NCBI GenBank assembly: GCA_033856175.1
Contig: JAWVFK010000025.1
Span: forward strand, 1-25,250
Source of the DNA: JAWVFK01 sp033856175
GTDB taxonomy: Bacteria; Actinomycetota; Thermoleophilia; Solirubrobacterales; 70-9
Reading direction: 5' to 3'
DNA length: 25,250 nucleotides
Part shown: in pieces, positions 21,223 through 25,250 of the stretch
Numbering within the stretch: position 1 is the stretch's first letter
How the letters are laid out: the number at the start of each line of letters is the position of its first letter
The notes under the pieces: generated by a model
Databases searched by the model: none
Told to the model about the DNA's origin: nothing
The model's input: only the letters and a program-made list of their open reading frames with translations
Made by a program: the position numbers and the translations under genes

Positions 21223-22140
21223 TCAGCCGGCGAGGGCGCCGTGCTCGAGCGCGCCCTTGACCTGGGCGTCGAGCGCGTTGAGCCGTTGCAGGGCGATCGC
21301 CTCGGGCGTCGCCGGCGCCCGGCCGCGGCCGCCGGCTTCGGCGCCATGGTGCGAGAGAACGCAGTGGAGCAGCTGCAACCGCCGCTCGGCCGGCAGGCCG
21401 TTGGCGACCGAGCCGATGATCTCGGCGCCGATCGCCAGGTGGCCGAGCATCCGGCCCTCGTCGCTGAGCTCGATCTCGGCGCCGTAGCTGAACTCGCGCA
21501 CCTTGCCGATGTCGTGCAGCAACGCCGCCGCCATCAGCAGATCGGAGTCCAGGCGAGGATGGAGGACGCAGAGCTCGCCGACCATCGTGCCGACGGCGAC
21601 CGTGTGCTCGAGCAGGCCGCCGAGGTAGGCGTGGTGGCCGCCGCGAGTGCAGGGGGCGCGGCGCAGGCCCTTGGCGACGTCGGGCGCTGAGACGACGCGG
21701 TCGACGAGGCCGCGCAGCCCCGGGTCGTGGATCTCCCGCGCCAGGTGCTCGAAGAAGCCCTCGAGCTCCTCGCGATCGCGATAGGCGCTGGGCAGGAACT
21801 GTCCCGGCTCGAACTCGCCCGGCTCGAGCTTGCGGACGTCGTCGACCTCGACCTGCAGCTCGCCGCGATAGCGCTCGGCGCGGCCGCGGACCTCGACGGC
21901 GTCGCCGCGCTCGAAGCGCGCCGCCAGCCGGTCGGCCTCGCGGAAGGCACGGGCGGTGATCGTGCCACTGCGGTCGCGCAGCTCGAGGGCGAGGTAGCTG
22001 GCGCCGTTGCGGGCGCTCATCCGGTCCTTGCGGGCGCAGGCGAAGCGGCCCTCGAAGCGCTGGCCAGGGCGCAGCTCGGCGATCGTCGGGCCTGCCCCGG
22101 CGACGACTTCCAGATGCGACTTCGAGCGTGCTGCTTCCAT
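21223..22140 (-). CDS. YhaM-like 3'-5' exoribonuclease (OB fold plus HD domain)
   Basis: 305 residues. An N-terminal OB-fold nucleic-acid-binding domain (RFEGRFACARKDRMSARNGA, then LALELRDRSGTITARAF and RGRAERYRGELQVEVDDV, about residues 25-110) is followed by an HD domain with HHAYLGGLLEHT (His), LLMAAALLHDIGKVREF (HD pair with GK), MLGHLAIG and LLHCVLSHHG (further metal ligands). This order is that of the YhaM/CBF family, which degrades RNA from the 3' end. ATG 22140 is chosen since the conserved part starts near EVVAGAGPTIAELRPGQ and CAAGAT lies 6 bases upstream; the frame is open further but antisense to the PAC2 gene. Divergent from the PAC2 gene, with only 57 bases between starts. Confidence 0.88.
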   Translation of the reverse strand: MEAARSKSHLEVVAGAGPTIAELRPGQRFEGRFACARKDRMSARNGASYLALELRDRSGTITARAFREADRLAARFERGDAVEVRGRAERYRGELQVEVDDVRKLEPGEFEPGQFLPSAYRDREELEGFFEHLAREIHDPGLRGLVDRVVSAPDVAKGLRRAPCTRGGHHAYLGGLLEHTVAVGTMVGELCVLHPRLDSDLLMAAALLHDIGKVREFSYGAEIELSDEGRMLGHLAIGAEIIGSVANGLPAERRLQLLHCVLSHHGAEAGGRGRAPATPEAIALQRLNALDAQVKGALEHGALAG

Positions 22141-22146
22141 CGTTCG

Positions 22147-22152
22147 ATCTTG
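22147..22152 (-). promoter_or_regulatory. -10-like element CAAGAT for the YhaM-like gene, leaderless type
   Basis: CAAGAT on the minus strand is followed by exactly 6 bases and ATG 22140. Only A2 and T6 of the consensus are kept, so the call rests on spacing and on the absence of a Shine-Dalgarno sequence. Confidence 0.35.
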
Positions 22153-22185
22153 AACCAGTGCCCGGACGGTCGAAGGCCCGCGCGC

Positions 22186-22191
22186 TAGGCT
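22186..22191 (+). promoter_or_regulatory. -10 element TAGGCT for the PAC2 gene, leaderless type
   Basis: TAGGCT is followed by exactly 6 bases and ATG 22198. No Shine-Dalgarno sequence and no clear -35. It is back to back with the promoter of the YhaM-like gene. Confidence 0.55.
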
Positions 22192-22197
22192 CGTCTG

Positions 22198-23070
22198 ATG
22201 AGCGATGTCCTCCGCTGGGAGACGGATCCACCGCAGCTGCGCTCGCCGGTCCTCGTCTGCGCGTTTCGCGGCTGGAACGACGCCGCCGGTGCCGCCACAG
22301 GGGCGCTCGCCGCCGTCGCCGGCTCGCTCGACTCCGACCTGCTGGCGACGATCGACCCCGAGGAGTTCTTCGACTTCCAGGCGCAGCGGCCGATCATCAC
22401 GCTCACCGAGGGCCAGACGCGCCACATCGAGTGGCCCTCAAACCTGCTGATCAGCGCCGAGGCGCCGGCCGGTGAGCGCGATCTCGTCCTCTTCGACGGC
22501 ACCGAGCCCAACATGCGCTGGCGGACCTTCTCCGAGGCCGTCGCCGACGCCGTCGAGCGGCTCGGCGTCGAGATGATCGTCACGCTCGGCTCGCTGATCG
22601 CCGACGTCGCCCACACGATGCCGGTGCCGATCACCGGCATCGCCTCCGACGACGACCTCGTCGAGCGCCTCGACCTAAACCGCTCGACCTACGAGGGCCC
22701 GACCGGGATCGTCGGCGTCCTCCACGACGTCTGCCGCCGCCGCGGCATGACCTCGGCCAGCCTCTGGGCCGCCGTGCCCCACTACGTCGCCGCGGTGCCG
22801 AACCCGAAGGCGGCGCTGGCGCTGCTGCGCCGGCTCGAGGGCCTGACCGGCGTCGCGATCGACGCCTCCGACCTCGAGGAGGAGGTCGAGAGCTTCGACC
22901 GCCAGGTCAACGCCGCCGTCGAGGAGAACCCCGAGATCCGCCAGCTCGTCGAGACCCTCGAGGAGCAGCAGAGCGAGCAGTTCGGCGACGGCGAAGAGGT
23001 CCCCTCAGCCGAGGCCCTGGCAAGCGAGTTCCAGCGCTTTTTGCGCCAGCGGGGCGGGGACAAGCAGTAG
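22198..23070 (+). CDS. PAC2-family (proteasome assembly chaperone-like) protein
   Basis: 290 residues. The N-terminus LRSPVLVCAFRGWNDAAGAATGAL with the following Rossmann-like strands (LDSDLLATIDPEEFFDFQ, PNMRWRTFSEAVADAVERL, IVTLGSLIADVAHTMPVPITG) is the PAC2 domain seen in proteasome assembly chaperones and their bacterial homologues. YEGPTGIVGVLHDVCRRRG and WAAVPHYVAAVPNPKAALALLRRL are conserved too. The last 70 residues (LEEEVESFDRQVNAAVEENP and further) form an acidic coiled-coil tail. The precise role in actinobacteria is unclear; no proteasome genes are in the window. Confidence 0.9.
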   Translation: MSDVLRWETDPPQLRSPVLVCAFRGWNDAAGAATGALAAVAGSLDSDLLATIDPEEFFDFQAQRPIITLTEGQTRHIEWPSNLLISAEAPAGERDLVLFDGTEPNMRWRTFSEAVADAVERLGVEMIVTLGSLIADVAHTMPVPITGIASDDDLVERLDLNRSTYEGPTGIVGVLHDVCRRRGMTSASLWAAVPHYVAAVPNPKAALALLRRLEGLTGVAIDASDLEEEVESFDRQVNAAVEENPEIRQLVETLEEQQSEQFGDGEEVPSAEALASEFQRFLRQRGGDKQ

Positions 23071-23140
23071 CGCCTCGGGGGTCAGGGCCTCGCAATGACC
23101 GATCTGCCAACACGTCGGGCTTGGCTCCAGGGCTGGGAAT

Positions 23141-23392
23141 CTATTCGCGCATTTCGTCTGCGGCGCACTCGGCACGCGCAGCGAGCTCAGAAACCTTGAC
23201 CCCGAGTGCCTCTGCGATCGCCTCGATCACCCACCAGCTTGGGTTCTGCTTGCCGCGCTCAATCGTGCTGAGGTAAACGGTGCTGATCCCAGCCGCATTG
23301 GCAAGAGCCTCTTGGCTCATGCGCCCCTCGCGTAGGCCGCGAATGGCGCGGCCCAAGGCCGCTAGAGATCGCGGCTTGGCGGGCACAGCCAA
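23141..23392 (-). CDS. XRE-family helix-turn-helix regulator
   Basis: 83 residues from TTG 23392 (81 from GTG 23386). The HTH_3 domain is clear: LGRAIRGLREGRMSQEALANAAGISTVYLSTIERGKQNPSWWVIEAIAEALGVKVSEL, with SQEALA and the recognition helix TVYLSTIERG. There is no effector domain; short XRE proteins like this are often direct repressors of a neighbouring gene. GTG 23386 has CAGGCT ending 6 bases upstream, so I favour it as the leaderless start although TTG 23392 is also possible. It is divergent from the tandem ECF sigma genes across an AT-rich gap of about 170 bases, so it may control them; this is inference. Confidence 0.85.
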   Translation of the reverse strand: MAVPAKPRSLAALGRAIRGLREGRMSQEALANAAGISTVYLSTIERGKQNPSWWVIEAIAEALGVKVSELAARAECAADEMRE

Positions 23393-23418
23393 AGCCTGTC
23401 AATCGCAGGCCGCGCTGA

Positions 23419-23459
23419 CCATGAGATATAGTTTGTTTAAATATATACGTAGTCCATGG
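23419..23459. promoter_or_regulatory. AT-rich intergenic segment with nested inverted repeats, likely promoter/operator
   Basis: CCATG (23419-23423) and CATGG (23455-23459) frame an AT-rich core with TATA on both sides and TTTAAA near the centre (ATATAGTTTGTTTAAATATATACG). In this very GC-rich window the base composition is exceptional. It lies between the XRE gene and the first tandem sigma gene and could hold their promoters and the XRE operator. Nothing more specific can be read. Confidence 0.4.
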
Positions 23460-23474
23460 GGAGAAGAGGAAGTG

Positions 23475-23588
23475 ATGGATCAGGTCGGCACCGTCGCGGG
23501 GGGCGGCCCGGCCGACGCCGCGTGGTTTCGTAGTGGGTCGATAGGAGGGCGAAGGGGGTATCAAGGATGGCTGAGCCAGCCCGCCTGA
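23475..23588 (+). CDS. Possible 37-residue leader peptide overlapping the sigma gene
   Basis: ATG 23475 follows AGAGGAAGTG (good Shine-Dalgarno) and reads MDQVGTVAGGGPADAAWFRS and on to a TGA at 23586-23588. It overlaps the start of the sigma gene (ATG 23567) by 22 bases in another frame. No homology or secretion signal. It could be a leader peptide coupling translation, or a chance frame. Confidence 0.25.
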   Translation: MDQVGTVAGGGPADAAWFRSGSIGGRRGYQGWLSQPA

Positions 23589-24271
23589 GCGCAAATGGAC
23601 GGGAACCGCGAAGCGAGCGTCAACTCGTCGCTCGTTTCCAGGCCGGCGATCAGAGTGCCTTTGAGGAGATCTACCGCGACCACCTGGCGCGCATCTTCTT
23701 CTACGCCTGCAACGTCCTCGGCAACGACGATGACGCCGCGGACGCGACGCAGGCCACGATGGTCAAGGCCCTCGACGCCCTCGCGCACTTCAAACACGAG
23801 TCGGAGGGCCATCTCTCCGCTTGGCTTTTGGCGATCGCTCGCAACGAGGTGATCGACAGACTGCGAGCTGCGCGCCACGCGCCGGATCTCTTCGTCGAAG
23901 ACCCACGGATCGACTCGGGAGCACCCGATGAGTCGCTTGATCTGATCGAGGGCTGGTTGAGCGATCCGGCACTTGCCGAGTGCTTCGAGCGGTTGCCGCT
24001 CGACCAGCGCCAGGTGGTGGTGCTTCACTGCGTTTTCCGTTTGTCGATCGGCGAGACCGCAGCGGTTCTCGGCCTGCCCTATGAAAGGGTGAAGGGCAGG
24101 TCTCGACGCGCGATGGTCGTCCTCCGCCGCGCCGCTGGCCTGCCTGGCTCAATGGTCGACCTCAAGGTCAGGCGTGAGCCGACACGATCTCGCTACAAGC
24201 CCGCAAGGGTGATCGTCAGTCGGCGCTTCTCGCTTCCCACCGTGGCCAGCCGGTGGCAGGGACGCCGATGA
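23567..24271 (+). CDS. ECF-type RNA polymerase sigma factor (first of tandem pair)
   Basis: 234 residues. Region 2 is QLVARFQAGDQSAFEEIYRDHLARIFFYACNVLG with DAADATQATMVKALDAL and WLLAIARNEVIDRLR (about residues 20-105). Region 4 is CFERLPLDQRQVVVLHCVFRLSIGETAAVLGLPYERVKGRSRRAM (about 145-190). A basic tail ends in KPARVIVSRRFSL. There is no zinc finger or membrane anti-sigma gene next to it. It shares LVARFQAGD, AFEEIYR and LAECFERL with the next gene and is clearly a paralogue. ATG 23567 has AAGG directly before it and a GGAGGGCGAAGGGGG stretch further up. Divergent from the XRE gene; the second sigma gene starts 31 bases after its stop. Confidence 0.9.
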   Translation: MAEPARLSANGREPRSERQLVARFQAGDQSAFEEIYRDHLARIFFYACNVLGNDDDAADATQATMVKALDALAHFKHESEGHLSAWLLAIARNEVIDRLRAARHAPDLFVEDPRIDSGAPDESLDLIEGWLSDPALAECFERLPLDQRQVVVLHCVFRLSIGETAAVLGLPYERVKGRSRRAMVVLRRAAGLPGSMVDLKVRREPTRSRYKPARVIVSRRFSLPTVASRWQGRR

Positions 24272-24302
24272 AGCTCGCCAGTCCAGGGGTTGCGCGAAGC
24301 AG

Positions 24303-24983
24303 ATGAGCGGCGATGCTCGAAGGAGCAGTGAGGATTCACGCGCACACGATCTCGTCGCTCGCTTTCAAGCCGGCGACGAGACGGCGTTCGAGGAGATCTA
24401 CCGCCTCTACTTGGCGCGCGTGTTCCACTACCTACGCAGCGCTCTCCGCGATCAGCATGAAGCGGAGGATCTCGCGCAGACTGTGATGACCAAGGCGCTA
24501 ACTGGCCTCGGGGATTTCCGCCATGGCAGTGACGGGCACCTGCGCGCCTGGATCTTTACGATCGCCAGGCGCGAGCTGATTTCGAAGCTTCGAACCAGGC
24601 CCAGATCACCGCAGCTCTTCGCCGAGGACCCGCGCCTCGACGAGGCTGCGCCGGGGGACTGGCTGACCCACCCCAAACTGGCCGAGTGCTTCGAGCGACT
24701 ATCGCTCTCTCAGCGACAGACGATCGCGCTGCACTACATCTTCGAGCTGCCGGTGAGCGAGACGGCTGAGGTGCTTGGCGTAAGTGCCGAAGCGGTGACG
24801 CGTCGCCTGCGGCGCGGCCTGGTGGCGCTTGAGCGCTTGATGTCGGCCAGTCCAACTGCCTCCGAGGCGCGCGATCTGAGGGGTCGGCGCCGGGTGATGC
24901 TGACGCGGATCAAGTTCGCGCCGGTCCTCGCCGCGAGGCGCTTCTCGCTCGCGAATCAGCTCGACTCGCCACGCCAGCGCTAG
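24303..24983 (+). CDS. ECF-type RNA polymerase sigma factor (second of tandem pair)
   Basis: 226 residues. Region 2 is LVARFQAGDETAFEEIYRLYLARVFHYL with DLAQTVMTKALTGLGDF and WIFTIARRELISKLR. Region 4 is CFERLSLSQRQTIALHYIFELPVSETAEVLGVSAEAVTRRLRRGL. A basic tail ends KFAPVLAARRFSLANQ, with the same ARRFSL-like motif as the first copy (SRRFSL). The paralogues differ mostly in the linker between regions 2 and 4, which is shorter here (EDPRLDEAAPGDWLTHPKLAECF). No anti-sigma gene follows. ATG 24303 lies 31 bases after the first sigma gene's stop, so the two are probably one transcript. Confidence 0.9.
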   Translation: MSGDARRSSEDSRAHDLVARFQAGDETAFEEIYRLYLARVFHYLRSALRDQHEAEDLAQTVMTKALTGLGDFRHGSDGHLRAWIFTIARRELISKLRTRPRSPQLFAEDPRLDEAAPGDWLTHPKLAECFERLSLSQRQTIALHYIFELPVSETAEVLGVSAEAVTRRLRRGLVALERLMSASPTASEARDLRGRRRVMLTRIKFAPVLAARRFSLANQLDSPRQR

Positions 24984-24987
24984 GCAT

Positions 24988-25023
24988 CCCCGAAAAATAA
25001 TTTTCCGGGGCGCGTCCCTTTTT
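24988..25023 (+). terminator. AT-loop hairpin after the second sigma gene, possible terminator
   Basis: CCCCG (24988-24992) and CGGGG (25006-25010) close a stem that continues as AAAA/TTTT around a 3-base loop, with one A-C mismatch. A T-run (25019-25023) follows 8 bases later rather than at once, so termination strength is uncertain. It lies 4 bases after the stop of the second sigma gene. Confidence 0.4.
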
Positions 25024-25125
25024 GGCTCTCTCGCGCGTGTTTATTAGTAGAGGCGCAAAAACCTCCAGGCACGAATTGAGAGGAAGGGACGAAATGGGAA
25101 GGGAAGCTGCTGGCGGTGTGTCGCA

Positions 25126-25250
25126 ATGCGAGGAGGGGAGGAGGCGATCGCCAAAACGAGCAGCACTGGGCAGACGCGCGTCCTCGATGTGGCGGCCGTC
25201 GAAGTCGCGGGGCGGGTGGCGCCCGTCCCCGCCCCGCGCCATCGGCGGGC
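25126..25250 (+). CDS. Partial reading frame at the right edge, unknown product
   Basis: From ATG 25126 the frame reads MRGGEEAIAKTSSTGQTRVL, then DVAAVEVAGRVAPVPAPRHRR, and is open to the window edge. Its codon use looks coding: low GC at position 2, high GC at position 3. Another frame begins at ATG 25094 after a good Shine-Dalgarno (GAGAGGAAGGGACGAA) but has poorer codon use, so one of the two may be real. The upstream AT-rich stretch (GTGTTTATTAGTAGAGG) suggests a promoter after the sigma-gene hairpin. No family is recognisable from 41 residues; it could be a target of the upstream sigma factors (inference). Confidence 0.3.
   Translation, partial: MRGGEEAIAKTSSTGQTRVLDVAAVEVAGRVAPVPAPRHRR

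Noticed and set aside
1..25250. CRISPR arrays, insertion sequences, prophage or integrase genes
   Set aside because: No repeated spacer pattern, transposase, or phage gene was seen; the window looks like ordinary chromosome.

Overview
The window looks like a chromosomal segment of a very GC-rich actinobacterium. The deep-branching soil class Thermoleophilia (Solirubrobacterales and relatives) is my best guess. This is inferred from the strong G/C bias at third codon positions, an F420-type luciferase-like oxidoreductase, a DUF6458 membrane protein, ECF sigma factors carrying their own zinc finger, and an LPXTG protein. No rRNA or other marker that fixes the taxon is present. Genes are dense on both strands. 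Apart from the AT-rich stretches near 13.07-13.14 kb, 23.42-23.46 kb and 25.0-25.08 kb, there is little non-coding DNA and no gene-free stretch longer than about 300 bases.

Layout. 1-4.1 kb (minus strand): the start of a secreted GH5 endoglycosylceramidase-like enzyme cut by the window edge, then a three-gene run of phasin-like protein, TrmA/RlmD-type RNA methyltransferase and LLM oxidoreductase, and an endonuclease/exonuclease/phosphatase-fold protein divergent from argF. 4.1-8.4 kb: argF, tRNA-Glu, lgt, a convergent SDR, a small secreted RTX-type calcium-binding protein with a good terminator, a GNAT acetyltransferase and tRNA-Val. 8.4-10.4 kb: an ECF sigma factor fused to a zinc finger, which converges on and overlaps a small stand-alone protein with the same zinc finger, then a DivIVA-like coiled-coil protein. 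10.4-13.1 kb: a surface or exopolysaccharide operon (LPXTG protein, polyprenyl-phosphate sugar transferase, winged-helix regulator), followed by a helical unknown protein. 13.2-16.5 kb: DUF6458 protein, MazEF-like toxin-antitoxin pair, membrane-anchored zincin, VOC/glyoxalase protein and a saccharopine-dehydrogenase-like reductase. 16.5-21.1 kb: cyclic-nucleotide-binding protein and Rrf2 regulator facing a sulfate uptake operon (sbp-cysT-cysW-cysA). 21.2-25.25 kb: a divergent YhaM-like exoribonuclease and PAC2 protein, then an XRE regulator divergent from two tandem paralogous ECF sigma factors, and a truncated reading frame at the edge.

The most striking genome-level signal is at the starts. 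About eight genes without a Shine-Dalgarno sequence have a TANNNT-like -10 element exactly 6 nt before the start codon, and others have it at 7-9 nt, as expected for leaderless mRNAs. Genes inside operons use ATGA overlaps or Shine-Dalgarno sites instead. This rule also corrects one start (the coiled-coil protein at 10351). The RNA methyltransferase gene appears to need a non-canonical start (ATA or CTG) to keep its TRAM domain. The most system-like parts are the two sigma-factor loci: the self-fused and antisense zinc-finger arrangement near 9.2 kb, and the XRE/tandem-sigma module near 23.4-25 kb.
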